Assembly (NCBI RefSeq): GCF_022682495.2
Contig: NC_071389.1
Coordinates: 174,530,056 to 174,594,055 of the forward strand
Direction: 5' to 3'
Length of the DNA: 64,000 nt
Source: Desmodus rotundus
Lineage: Eukaryota; Chordata; Mammalia; Chiroptera; Phyllostomidae
A program made the position numbers and the translations under genes. The stretch's first letter is position 1. Every line of letters begins with the position of its first letter. A model generated the notes under the pieces. The model worked only from the letters and a program-made list of their open reading frames with translations, had not been told where the DNA came from and searched no databases. This document shows, in pieces, positions 46,046-57,639 of this stretch.

Positions 46046-49000
46046 GAGGCCCTCAAGATGCTTTCCTGTGCTTGAGTTACCCGATTGAGTGTCTACGCTC
46101 CCACTACTATCAATAGTCTCCTTTCATCGCCTCCCTCCCGTAGCTCCTGGTTTTACTTCTTTAACAGCTTTGGCTACTTCCCTCCTGGACCCTTGATGCA
46201 CAGCATTCCTGTGCTGATTTCCAGCAGTGACACTCCACTCTTCCCCAGGTTTCTTATGTGCTGCGGTGGTAAGTGTGGCCCATGTGGGCAACGCCACCAA
46301 AGGGCTCTACATATTGAAGCTGTGGAAAGGCTTCCACCAGGAGCAATAACAAGTGAAAATAAATGCATGGGGGTGGGGCAGGCTATGAGAGGGTGTGCAG
46401 GTTAAGCAGAAAAGGAAAATACTGGCGACTGACTGATTATTTAGTAATGTCACCCTGAGATTGTACTTTAAGGTTTTATAGATACTTTAATATTTCTTGT
46501 CATAACCTATTTTTTGTGCAAAGGTAAATAAACTTTAGACATTAGTTTATCTTCATGTGACCAAAAGGTCATATATGCATATATTAGAATAACATGCTTT
46601 CACAAGATGTGAGTTCCTGAAAGTAGGTGACAGCTATAAAATGAGATGCTGTATCTCTTGTTTTCTTTCTAGAGCAAGAAGTTGGAGTTCTTTTTTAAAG
46701 GACAACAATCACAAAAACTGCGAACACAGGTGACAATCATTAGCAAACCCAAAAGCCTCTACTTGTTGAAATAGTTGTTAGTAAGAATGTGAGAAAACTT
46801 CAGATATCTTATCATAAAAACCTTTTAGGGACCTTATGTAAAAAACCTGCTTCCACTGATGTTATACACGAGTGTAATACTTTGGTTACCTACATTTTTG
46901 AAAAGTCACATCAGAGTAAAAAGGAGTAAGTTATAAGGGCAGGGAGGAGGCAGAGGAAGTCTCAGCAACAAAACGGGTGCGAGCCTGCCGGACTGCGCAG
47001 AGGAGGCAGACAGACGTAGGGAACTGGCATGAAGTATTCGGAAGACGGTAGCTACTCAGGGTCCCTAAATCCAGGGCAGAGATGCAGTTACCCCCTGTGG
47101 CACTCCCACACAGTTGCCTAATGCTTTATCTGCAATGTCAAGCACAAAAATTCAAATTTTTCACAGAAGTTATTTGTTTTTCAAATTACATTTGATGGCA
47201 AAGCCTGACTTGGTTTTCTCTTGTTTCACAGCATATCTGATCTGAACTGATATGAGGCTACTTAGGAACTTCAGTCTAATTTATGTAAATATATTTTACT
47301 GCAGAAATAATGTGTTAATTAAAGGCCCAGCTAAGCGTGTTATGAATATGTAGAAGAAGCACCACACTCCTTCACAGAACCCTAACATCTCGTTGCATGG
47401 GCCTGGGATGAGGGTGCACACCTGTGTAGTTCGGTTGTGAATGCACACAATGATAACCAGAGTTAGCAAGAAATGCTATGCTTAGTGAAAAAGGAAGTGT
47501 GCAAAATGCTTGGAAAGCTTTGCATTTTAAAAAGGTGTTCATTAAAGGAAAGGAAAGTTGTAGTGTTACTTGGAGAGTGAACAAGCATTTATAATGCACT
47601 TTAGAGATGTTTCTGTGAGTGAGTGTTTTTGTTCTTTAAAATGAAATTAGACTTGGAATCTGGGGCATATTTTTCCCCTTGTCTTGCCATAATTTTGAAT
47701 TATGCATTGTTATCAGGGAAATTATCTTTAAGGTTGTTGGAGTTTTCTTGAGCACCAGGGATTTTGAGTAAGAAAGTTACTCAGAGATGTGAATTTGTTT
47801 CTTAAAGCCTTCCAGATTCGTAATAGAAGTTTTTTTGTTCTGTTTTTGTTTTCCCTGAGGATTCGGCTGTCAATGAAGAAATAAATTTGGGTGCCAACTT
47901 AAGAAAACAAAGTCTGTGTTTGCAATGCCAATGAGCATCCCCCAAGGGAATTGTTAAATAGGCTGAAGGTTATTCTAGCTCAGTAAACTTAAAGACACAA
48001 AAGAGCAACTTTAGACATTAGAGATGAAAATTTTAAAAATCTAGCTGAGTTCAAGGAGGAGTGAAGAATTTAGAAACACACAAATTTCACAATAGATAAC
48101 AAAATATTACTGTCTAATTTTCTTTGCTACAAAACAGTACAGGTCCATAGTTAAAAAGTAACTACCAGCTATACTCTCACCCCACCTCATACAAATATTG
48201 TTAAAATTTTGGCTTATATTTCTCTAGTTGTTATTCCTTTTTTACATAAGTAAGTCACACTATTATACATAGTGTTTTCCACTATCTCATTCTTTTCAAT
48301 TATGAGATAAAATTTCATTTTATGGCTATACTAAAATTTTAAATTGATGATTTTTTGAAGGTTTATTTTTTCCCGTGGTTATTTTATTTTTCTCCTTTGA
48401 TGCTCACCTGCTTTCTTGCTTAGACAAAAGTAGAAATAGAAAAGCCTAGATTTGATTAGAAAAATCTGTAAATAGCAAAATAAGTGGTGGTTTCAAATGG
48501 CAAATTTCCAGTTCTGTGGAATGAGCAGTATAATTATCTCAAAAAGATAAAATATATAAATGTCTCTTTTGCATTTTAAAGAATATTCAGGTTTTACCAG
48601 TAAATGAATCAATAACTCCCATATTCAAAAATTAAATTTCCCTTAATTATACAGAAGCATTAGAATTTCTGGAGAAAATAAACCATGTAAAAATAAACTT
48701 GCACGTTTAAAATTAGGAACAAAATATCCATGGTCCTGCTCGGAAGAACAAGCTTTATCTATGGAGCTCACGGGTCACTCAGAGCTCAAGAATAATAGGC
48801 AATGAGGCTTTCTGATCACCTGTGTTCAGGTAAATGAGAGCGTGTGAGTGAATCACCTTCACCAAAAATTAGAGCAAAAATTGCCTTGTCCCTCTTCTGT
48901 CATTCTGTCTTATCTCTTTCAGCCTTTCCCTGACAATGCTTAACTCCCTGCTGTAGGCAAATCAACATTCTTTTCTTCCTGCAGGAGCAAGGGTAGTAGT

Positions 49001-49329
49001 TAAGATTGAACACCTCTGTCAGCCTCATAATGCTGTTGTGATTTGTCTGTTAGCCTCCTCATTCCATCCAGCTTCCTGCCCCTCAGATGTCATCACTCTC
49101 CTGGGTTTTATGATAAACATTCCTTTGTTTATACACTAGTTTTTAACAAATATATATGTGTTCCCTAAGTAATGTCATTTGGTTTGGCTTATTTCTGATC
49201 TTTGTAAAAAGGGGGACTCACTGTACATAATCTTCCGTGACCTTCCCTCAACTTTAAGTTTCTAAGAGTAAACCATGTAGCTGTTGCTTCCTCGTGGTCA
49301 TTAATAGGAGATACTGCATGATCCGAATA
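46046..49329. other. 3.3 kb of intergenic DNA, no feature
   Basis: No named repeat or gene. The 106-aa frame at 46085-46405 has no domain. A slightly CpG-richer stretch (46970-47060) is short and unexplained. Confidence 0.4.
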
Positions 49330-49556
49330 TACTAAAGTTTACTTATTTTTCAGTTCTGGGTATTTTAAAAATTTCATTATGATTTCTTGTTTGATCCATG
49401 GGTTATTTGGTAGTCTATTTTTAAATCCCATTTTTTAAGGTTAATCTTTAGAAATTAAAATACGCTCTTATTTAAACTTTAAGTTAAATCTTTAAAAATT
49501 AGTTTGCTATTGATTTTTAAATGTATTGCTTTGTAGGCAGAGATTGCGGCCTGTAT

Positions 49557-49909
49557 CAGGGGCCAGCAAAACCAGCCTGCTGCATGGTTTTCTATGGCCG
49601 GTGAACTAAGAATGGCTAGCATATTGCGAGTGGTTGAAAAACACAAAAGAATAGTAATATTTTGAGGCATGTGAAAATTATACGATATTTAAATCCAGTG
49701 AGCCCAAATAGGGTTGTTTTGGAATTAGGCCTCAACTGTTTGATCCCTGCCCTTGCTCCCGCGGAAGGAAGGCTGTGAACAGGCGCGCGTGGTCTAGGGT
49801 GTTGCCACAGGGCAGTGGCAGAGGCGGGCGGTTGCAACGAGAACGCTGCCCTGCAGACCTCGGGTGTTTCCTATCTGGCCCTTTACAAAAAGAGGTGTTC
49901 CCACCCCTG
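49557..49909. mobile_element. hAT-type DNA transposon fossil in L1
   Basis: Starts caggggccagcaaaaccagc and ends tttacaaaaagaggtgttcc cacccctg, with internal ggtgaactaagaatggctag, gtgaaaattatacgatattt and ctatctggccctttac. This is the arrangement of an old mammalian Charlie/hAT MITE, about 350 bp. The ends are inverted but the 8-bp duplication is not clear. Its right half is rich in CpG, unusual for a dead element. Confidence 0.75.
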
Positions 49910-50179
49910 GTCTAGACAATACAAATTTTTTAATGTATTATGCAAGGTAATTTATGTAAATATTTCTTATGGGTTTGATGAGAATGCGTATTCTCTAATT
50001 GCTGTATGCCGATGTTGTAGCTTCTGAATGTTTTATATTTATATTTATATACCTGGAGTTATCAATAACTTTAATAGATTGAAATATCCCCCCTATGCTA
50101 GTAGATTGATTGATTTCTTCTTCTAATTTTATCATTATGTGATGACCCTCTCTCTATCCTTAAAAATGCTCTTTACAAT

Positions 50180-50401
50180 TTTTTTTAAAAAGACTATTCA
50201 TTTATTTTTGGAGAGAAGGGAAGGGAGAAAGAGAGGGAGAGAAACATCGATGTGTGAGAGAAATATGGTTTGGCTGCATCTTGTACACCCCCAGGAGGGC
50301 CCCTGGCCCAAAACCCAGACTTGTACCCTGACCAGGAATCAACTGGCGACCTTTCGGTTCACAGGCCAGCTCTCAGCCCCCTGGGCCTCACCAGCCAGGG
50401 C
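50180..50401 (-). mobile_element. VES SINE, antisense, inside old L1
   Basis: Tail as ttttttttaaaaagactatt, GA-rich stretch, then gaccaggaatcaactggcga and ctcaccagccaggg at the 5' end. It is more diverged than the copies at 9.5 and 61 kb (weak B-box). The flanking duplication is unclear. Confidence 0.9.
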
Positions 50402-50804
50402 CTCAATGATGCTGTTTCATCTTAAAGTCCATTTAGTGTGATGTAATATAGTTACACCAATCTGCTTTTCATTATTATATACCTAATAGATCTTATATTT
50501 TCCATGTACTTACATTTGTAAATAGCACGTAGCTTATATTTTTGAAAACTACTTTCACCCCATCTTTTAACTGGAGAGTTTAGTCCATTATGTTATGATA
50601 ACTTACTATTTGAATGTCTTTAGTTTCTATCTTGAACTTGATCCCTCTTTTCTATATTCTTTTCTTATAATATTATTCTTTTTTTGGTAAGGGGTAGAGA
50701 GATTGACTGTTACATTTATTTCGTATTGCTGTTTCCTCCCTCTACTGGTTTAGAATTTCTATGCTCTGTGTCTATTCTTCCAGAATCTTTAGGGTACTGT
50801 ACAA

Positions 50805-50990
50805 CAAAAGTGTCAAAGCCGTGTTCTCTGGAGCAAGGCTGTTTGAATTCAAATCCCAACTTCGTTACTTATTAGTTGGATTACTTATGACTCATGTTTT
50901 TTTGTTTATTTTCCTAATAAATGGAGACTGTCAGAAGATTATTATGAGAATTTCAGTGAGATAATACATGTAAGGCATTTAGACATTGCA
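50805..50990 (+). mobile_element. MIR SINE, sense
   Basis: gtttgaattcaaatcccaac, gttacttattagttggatta, ttattttcctaataaatgga, tcagtgagataatacatgta, ggcatttagacattgc: MIR in full order. Confidence 0.75.
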
Positions 50991-52740
50991 AATATCATAT
51001 GGATAGTTTCTCTCCAAATTTTATTGTAAATATTTTTCTTAAGGATGCTTAAAATTCATATCTTAACCTCCTCAAAACAAAGACCTCAGAATAGTTTAAC
51101 TGATCATCCTCCTCTTGATTTATATGTTATTGTCCAATATTTAAATTGTGTTTATATCCCCACAAATTTGACAGTACTATTTTAGACAGACCAAATTCCT
51201 TTAGATTAACCCAAATGTTTATCAATTTATTTGCTCACCATTTTTTCTTGTATCTCAGTATTTCTTACTGGGTCATTTTCTTTATCCCAAAGTGTGCTTT
51301 AGGTGTTAATCTGGTGAAGATGGTAAAAAGGAAAGTTTTTATTTATTGAAAAATTCTTAATTCCATTTTTGTTATGGAAATGCAACTGTTTTAGACACAA
51401 AATTATAAATAGACAGGTTTTTTTTCCCCAGCATTTAGAAGATATTCCAGTATTTAGAAGGCTGCCATTATTGCTGTTGAAAATTCTTTGGTCTAATTGT
51501 TTTTCCTGTGTATTTCAATAGATAAGTTTCTCTTTTCTTTCCATGCTTTTAAGATCAACTTTTCCTCTGACGGTTTGCAGGTTCATTATAGTGTATCTTG
51601 GTTTGGTTTCCTCTCCTGGTGGTTTCATGTGTTATAGTAATCTCGAAACATTATTAGCTATAATATAAATGATTTCTTGCTTTTACTCCATTTTTTTTTC
51701 CTAGTCTCTCATGGAATTCTGATTAGATAAACATTAAATCTTCATATTCTACCCTCCATCTCTCTTATCTTTACCATTTCCCCCATCTGTCTTGCATTCT
51801 AGACATTTTCTTCATATCTAGTTTATGTTTTTTTCTTCAACTATGTCTAACCCACTGAGTTTCAAGTTTTAGGAAACACATATATCCTTTCCCAAAGTTC
51901 TGGTGGATTCCTTTTCATGTTTGCCTAGTCATTTTAGATATCTTTTTATATGATTTTATTTTTTATTTCTTTAAACAGCTAGATCATAGTTTTTTTGCTC
52001 ATAAATCTAAATGTTGATTAATTCTTCTTTTTTACTGTTTACTCTCACTCATATTGATTAATATTCTTATATGTCTTATGGTCTTTGATTATGAATTCCT
52101 ATTTGGTTGATGTTAGTTTGTGGGAATATAGGCATATTAACTTAAAGTTATTTGGCTCCAGATAGAATTTGCATACATGTAGCTCTTTTAGGAGCTAGGG
52201 GTCCAAGAATCTGAGTCTACTGTGATTTCCCTTCGGGGTGATTGGCTAACATATGGAAATTTAAAGATCAGCTTCCCCGTCCAGGTGGTTTAAGACTTAT
52301 GTAAAATGTTACTGCTCACCACACCAGTTTCGGTGATGTTGCTTTGCTTGTGTTTTGGACTGTTAGAGATTTCCTTCACTTCCTGGGAGTCCAGCAGTGA
52401 ACACCAGACTTTGTTTTATGCAGGCTCTAGTTGTTGTGAAGCTGGAGAACTCTTCAGATGATCTAATTCACCTCTCTGTAGATATGAATGCGAACTCTAT
52501 ATAGCCATACAAGTATAGGCTATAAGATGAAGACATTCTTGCCTGAATAGACTCTCAGTGGCCTCTGTTTTTCTAGTTTGTTTCATCCTTTTTTTTTTGA
52601 GATTTTCATTAATTCTCCTGTGTGTCTCATGTGGTCTCTTTTATTCTTTTTCCTTCTTTCACTGGATTTATCCTCCTATATCAGCTATAATCTTGGGCTC
52701 AACTACATTATTATTTTAACTTATAATTAGTTGCCTCCAA
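50991..52740 (-). mobile_element. Old L1/HAL1-type LINE, antisense
   Basis: Reversed sequence typical of the L1/HAL1 5' half: ggctgccattattgctgttg, tccatgcttttaagatcaac, cggtttgcaggttcattata, gtgtatcttggtttggtttc, and further right ttggactgttagagatttcc and tgggagtccagcagtgaaca. Highly diverged, so the family is L1 or its HAL1 derivative; boundaries are loose. Confidence 0.55.
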
Positions 52741-52924
52741 AGTATTTGTTGGATGAATGACTACTTCACATTATCAAATTCTTTCAAAGATTTAGGCCTT
52801 CTTTTTAAATGCTTTTTACTTAAATAACACTTGGATTTTCTTTCCTTTGTGGAAAACTAATTCTTGAATATTAAAAAAGACAGAAAAGGAAACGATTTTT
52901 TCCCGTGCATAAGCAGTGCTGTAT

Positions 52925-53305
52925 ATTCATTCATTTATTTTTAATTAAGACTTTATTTTTTTTTAGATCAAATGTAGGTTCATAACAAAATTCAGACGAG
53001 GGCACAGAGGTTTCCTGTATACCCCTGCCCCCTACCCCCTACACATGCATAGCCTCCCTCATTATCAACATTCCCCACAAGAGTGGTACATTTGTTACAA
53101 TTGAGAAACCTATACTGATACATCAGTCACCCAGAGACCATAGTTTATTTTAGGGTTTACTCTTAGCATTGTACATTCTGTGGATTTGAACACATGTATA
53201 ATGATATGTATCCATCATTATGGCACCATATGGATTATTTTCACTGCCCTAAAAAATCCTCTGTGCTCTGCCATTCCCTTACTGCTATTCCTGGTAACCA
53301 ATGAT
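52925..53305 (-). mobile_element. Old L1 3' UTR, antisense (left part of a split L1)
   Basis: Reversed L1 3' UTR: gtaggttcataacaaaattc, cacatgcatagcctccctca, gagtggtacatttgttacaa, tgtataatgatatgtatcca, tcactgccctaaaaaatcct, ctgtgctctgccattccctt, ending ggtaaccaatgat at 53294-53305. The next bases of this L1 appear only at 56157. The 113-aa frame at 53180-53521 is antisense to it. Confidence 0.85.
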
Positions 53306-53330
53306 GTTACCCCAGATTCCAATCATTCTC

Positions 53331-53336
53331 TTTATT
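53331..53336 (-). terminator. AATAAA polyadenylation signal near the edge of the inserted block
   Basis: Plus strand tttatt, so AATAAA on the minus strand, about 25 bases from the left edge of the block. The distance is right for a processed 3' end. A chance AATAAA is possible in DNA this AT-rich. Confidence 0.3.
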
Positions 53337-54279
53337 ACTTGTTATATTCAGAGGAGAAACTAATTGCAAGAGTAGGGGACTGGGTGGGGAGGGGCCACTT
53401 TGCCTGGGAGTTCCCGGGGCACCTCACTGCCCCTTTTGGGGGCCAAGCCATGCCCTCCCAGCACCAGAGCTATTCCATAGGGTGGGAAGCAGGGAGGGAA
53501 GAAAGGAGGTGGAGCCCATAGTCAGAGCTGAGCTTGAAGTTGAGCTTGGAAGCAGGAGGACTGAGGTTGGCAAGTCCCGTTCCTAGGACCCAAGGGCTCG
53601 ACTTGCCATACAGCATGCCTTGGAAGTGGGGGTGATGAGTAGGGGTAGAGTCATCACACAAAATAATAATGATAAAATAAAACCCATTGTAAAAAAATAT
53701 ACAACTCGGGTGGAGGGTAGGGGCATCCTAGTAGGACACCCTCCCCCAGTTTCTCAAGAACAGGATCAGCAGAGAAATACAGTAAGGGGTGCAGCAGCTG
53801 TCACCAGCCAAGGGCCCATAACCAGCCACTCCTACACTGGGCACGAAGGTTAGCAAGCTGGGAGTCACTTGGCCTGTCTGTCCCCCTAGCCAGTGGAGAG
53901 CAGAGGATCCTAGCCCTGTAGCCCTAGCCAGCCTCCTTCCAGGTGGCCATGGAGGCTCCAGATGGTGTCTCTCCTGAGAGAAGGGGCAACAGTGTCCAGA
54001 CGAAAAGACAAGGCCAAGAGATGAGAAGTGAGGGAAATGACTGCTATGTAACTAGCTGGTGCCCAGATTACTGCCAATGACGAGAGCAGCTGGAGGAGGG
54101 CAGAGGAACAACATGGGGGCCGTGCTGTCAGACGAAGGCTCTCCCATGAGGATGCAAGCACCCTATCAGATATGTGTTCGGCAAATATTTCCTTCCAGTC
54201 TGGCTTGTGTGGTGCACGTGCAACCATCCCAGGCCTAACTACACAGTACACGTCAGCAACAGCCCAGCTTTTTTTCCTG

Positions 54280-54360
54280 AATATTTTTTATCATCTTCTT
54301 GTTGAGTCCATGGATGCAGAACCCGTGATTATTGAGGCCAACTGTAATTCATTTCCCTCT
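54280..54360. mobile_element. Possible Tigger-like DNA transposon end
   Basis: gagtccatggatgcagaacc, then ttattgaggccaactgtaat resembles a terminal part of mammalian pogo/Tigger elements. It is short and only suggestive. Confidence 0.3.
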
Positions 54361-54734
54361 TTCTCACTAACTCAGAGATTCTTCTTGGTGGAAAATGGAA
54401 TTGTTAATATGAAAAATACCTGTCAGTTCTTTTCAATCATAACGTTTTCATTTTCACAAAGAGGATCTGAAGTAAGGGATCTGTAGTGTGTATTCTGAGA
54501 AGAAGCAGGTGATGTATGCTTGAGGCTTAACCCTATGAGAATGATCTTGAATCTCACCCAGGCCACTACTCTTGCAACAATTGGCTTTCTTCAAGTACCT
54601 TTCTTTTAATAAACACTTTGTGTTACTGGTGTTGGGACCAGAAGTATTTGTATTGTAACACTACACTTAGAGCCAATAGCCTTCCAGAAGTATCTAGTCG
54701 GATCTGACACAATAAAACTGGCGCCTAGTTTTAT

Positions 54735-54925
54735 GACTGTTAAGTCTTACATGCATTATCTCTCTAATTCTTATAAGAGCTCTTTAAGGCACGTCTCCTT
54801 ATTGCAGATCACAGGTAAGAAATGGGCTCAGAAAGATAGAGTGACTTGTCTATGACCCACATGGGTGGGCACCCTGATCTTTCTGACTCCAAAACCCATG
54901 CTCTTTGTACTTGGCTGTGCTGTGT
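54735..54925 (-). mobile_element. MIR SINE, antisense
   Basis: Reversed MIR: attatctctctaattcttat, gtaagaaatgggctcagaaa, gagtgacttgtctatgaccc, tgactccaaaacccatgctc. It lies inside the 2.85 kb block. Confidence 0.85.
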
Positions 54926-55199
54926 CTTGCAAAATAAAAAGTGCCAGGATAGTATCGGGTGTCCTTGATATTCTTTTCTTTAACACTGTGCACTACATAG
55001 CTAGATGACTACTGAGCTAGGTGAGAATGGAGCAAAAGATTGTGTTTTTGAGATGCACAGAGGGTCTTTCCATTTTTTTTCAGTTGACAGATCTACATCC
55101 CCCTGAGGTATGAAGTGCTGGAATGTGTTTATACAGAATGAAGTTCCTTTAGAGGGAGGAAGTTGTAGGGATTAAGAAAAAGAAAAACAAGCAATGATA

Positions 55200-55325
55200 G
55201 TTCATTGTTTTTCCCTTTCCTTCACTGAATTACAAGTTTCTTGAGGGCAGGGAACTAAATCTCAGTTATCTTTAAGTGTCTCACACCACATGTGATACAT
55301 AGTTACAAAATGTTGAATGAAATTA
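55200..55325 (+). mobile_element. L2 3' end fragment, sense
   Basis: ccttcactgaattacaagtt, tcttgagggcagggaactaa, gatacatagttacaaaatgt, tgaatgaa: the L2 end in forward orientation, inside the 2.85 kb block. Confidence 0.75.
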
Positions 55326-55439
55326 GTACCTACTATCACTCTTGTTACAGATCAATGTTTAGAATGTGTAGAAAGGGATGAGTTTTTCCTCACAGGTGAG
55401 TTTGAACATTATTACATTTGCTTCGCCTTCTCCCTTGCT

Positions 55440-55500
55440 TGTCTCCCTCCCTCCCACATTTGTTGAGTATCTGTTCTGTGCCAGGTACTGGGAACAGAAA
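55440..55500 (-). mobile_element. L2 end fragment, antisense
   Basis: cacatttgttgagtatctgt, tctgtgccaggtactgggaa: the reversed L2 terminal region, short. It lies inside the 2.85 kb block. Confidence 0.55.
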
Positions 55501-56156
55501 GTTGAGTAAGACGGGATGTCTGTGTTCTGTCATCAGAGAACCTGGAGAGGTATATCCCAGCACAGAGTTGAAAGGAGAGGCTCATCAGAAAAATCTCACT
55601 GTAGGATGTGACATTTGAGTTTTATAGACGAATTTTTGAGGCCCAGAGTAAGAATATGAGTTGGAACTATAGGGCATTGTAGGCAGAAAGATGAACATGT
55701 TTGATGTGTGCAGAATGGGTGGGTATGATGGGAGTGGTGGGAAACTCTACACTTCCTCACATACAGAGCCTACAGGGTTATTAGGAAGAACTGAATAACC
55801 AGTTGTTTTTCATTTTCATAAGTAACAATACAATAGAGTATTCATTATACTGTAGTAGGAGAGAATAAAGATACCAAACCTGTTTTAAGAACTGCATGAG
55901 CCTGTTCTGATATTATGGCTTTCTGAGTATAGTCTTTGAGTAGCAGAGGAATTCTTGGATTTGAAGAAGAGGAGAGTATTAGAAGCTCTCCCACAAGGGT
56001 GAATGCTCAGTGTCCCTATTCACAGACTAGCAGCCCAGGAGGCCTTCTTTGGGCCAAGGAGCCCAGCTACCCTGCTGTTCTCTCCTCCCACCCAGGCCTA
56101 GGATCAGTCCCGCTTTCTACCTGGAAGGGGTGGGAGAAGATGGCAGAGACTTTTGA

Positions 56157-57005
56157 GGAACCACTGATCTCTTTACTGCTGCCATAGTTCTATCTTTTTA
56201 AGAATGTCATAGAGTTGGAATCCTACAGTATGTAGCCTTACAGATTGAAATATGTGAAGTTCCTCCATGTCTTTTCATGACTCTAGCTCATTTCTTTTAG
56301 CCCTGAGTAATATTCCACTCTCTGTACGTACTACAGTTATTTACCCATTCACCTCCTGAAGGACAACCTGGCTGCTTCCAAGCTTTGGCCATTATGAATA
56401 AAGCTGCTATAAACATCCATGTGCAGGTTTTAGTATGAACGTAAGTATTCAAGCCTTTTGGGAGCACAATTGTTGAATTGTATGAAAAGAGTACGTTTAG
56501 TCTTGTAATATACCGCCAAACACTCTAGCAAACTGGCCGTACCATTTTGCTTTCCCACTAGTAACGTATGAGAATTCCTGTTGCTCTGCGTTCTCATCGG
56601 CATTTAGTGTTGTAACTGATCCAAATTTTGGCCATTTTAATAGGTTTCTCATTCTTGTTTTAATTTGCATATCTCAGATGACATAACACGTGGAACATCT
56701 TTTCTTATGTTTATTTGGCATCTGTATAGTTTGTTGGTGAGAAGTGTGTTAGGTCTTTGGCCCATTTTTAAATTGGCTTATTTTCTTAAAGTTGAGTTTT
56801 AAGTGTTTCTTGTAAATTTTGGAGAACAATCCTTTATCAGATGTGTCTTTTGCAAATATTTTCTCCCAGGCTGTGGCCTGTCTTTTTATTCTCTTCACAT
56901 TGTCTTTCACAGAGCAGAAGTTGTTAATTTTAATGAAGTCCAGTTGATCAATTATTTGTTTCACGGATCATGCCTTTGGTATTATATTGAAAAAGTCATC
57001 ACCAT
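56157..57005 (-). mobile_element. Old L1 ORF2 end, antisense (right part of the split L1)
   Basis: Begins ggaaccactgatctctttac and follows L1 3' UTR/ORF2 in reverse: tgtcatagagttggaatcct, attatgaataaagctgctat, ccatttttaaattggcttat, tcctttatcagatgtgtctt, cagagcagaagttgttaatt. The L1 3' end is missing here but present at 52925-53305, so the two pieces are one interrupted copy. Short frames at 56749-57024 are relics of ORF2. Confidence 0.85.
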
Positions 57006-57530
57006 ACCAAAATATACAGAATAATTTCAACACATTAAACATCTCCTGTGCTTTACCTATCGCTCTCTTAACCTATACCCCTAGCAACTCCGATTTTATA
57101 TTGTTACTGTCTGTATAGTTTTGTCTTTTCCAGACATCTGTAATTGGAATTCTACAGCTTTGTCAGACTGACTTCTTTCACTCACCGACATGCATGTAAG
57201 GTTCATTTATATCTTATTGTAGTTTGACAGAGTTCCTATTGCTCCTCATCCTCGTCAGCATTTGATATTGTCATTTGTTTTGAATTTTATGCATTCTAAT
57301 AGGTTTGGAGTAATATCGTGTTGTTGCTTTAATTTATTCCTTAATGACATTTGATGTCAAGCTTCTTTTTATATTTGGTTTTCTATATGCATCGAATACA
57401 TTTTCTTTTGGTGAGATATCTGTTCTGATCTTTTGCCCATTTTCTAATAGAATTGTCTGTTTTCTTACTGTTGAGTTTTAAGAATTCTTTATGTTTTGCT
57501 TCAAATATTTTAAGGCTTGCAATGTCTGTA
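57005..57530 (-). mobile_element. L1 fragment without a 3' end, antisense, carrying an internal deletion
   Basis: At 57005 the reversed L1 track jumps back to a more 3' position (atacagaataatttcaacac, ctcctgtgctttacctatcg) and then runs forward again. Near 57225 the track goes straight from tattgtagtttgaca to gagttcctattgctcctcat, skipping about 200 bases of L1 consensus. The same jump is seen in the copy at 63.4-64 kb. Confidence 0.8.
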
Positions 57531-57639
57531 AGGAATGAGAGTAATTCTGTGTGGTTCCTAGGAGCAGAACCAGTACCAGCTGTGTAAGTTAAGGAAAGTT
57601 GATTTGATGATCACAAATCATATGACATAGGCTTTAGAG

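Larger units (their letters stand above)
49330..50700 (-). mobile_element. Old L1 ORF2 region, antisense, with two insertions
   Basis: Reversed L1 ORF2: tttgatccatgggttatttg, gatgagaatgcgtattctct, aaagtccatttagtgtgatg, ctggagagtttagtccatta and so on. It is broken by a hAT-like element (49557-49909) and by a VES SINE (50180-50401); L1 sequence continues cleanly across both. No frame survives. Confidence 0.8.
53306..56158 (-). other. 2.85 kb block inserted in an old L1; origin unknown, possible retrocopy
   Basis: The block lies exactly between two consecutive parts of one antisense L1 and is bordered by aaccaatgat (53296-53305) and aaccactgat (56159-56168), so it looks like an insertion with a 10-bp target-site duplication. 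It holds a GC-richer unit (53340-54280), a MIR and L2 pieces. On the minus strand an AATAAA lies about 25 bases from the left border, which fits the 3' end of a retroposed transcript, but there is no surviving poly(A) tract. Minus frames of 113 aa (53910-54251) and 63 aa show no domain. I cannot name a parent gene. Confidence 0.5.

Noticed and set aside
53910..54251. 113-aa minus-strand frame with hydrophobic stretch
   Set aside because: Considered as a pseudogene of a membrane protein, but no recognisable family and composition is explained by the GC-richer unit; kept only as part of the unexplained block.
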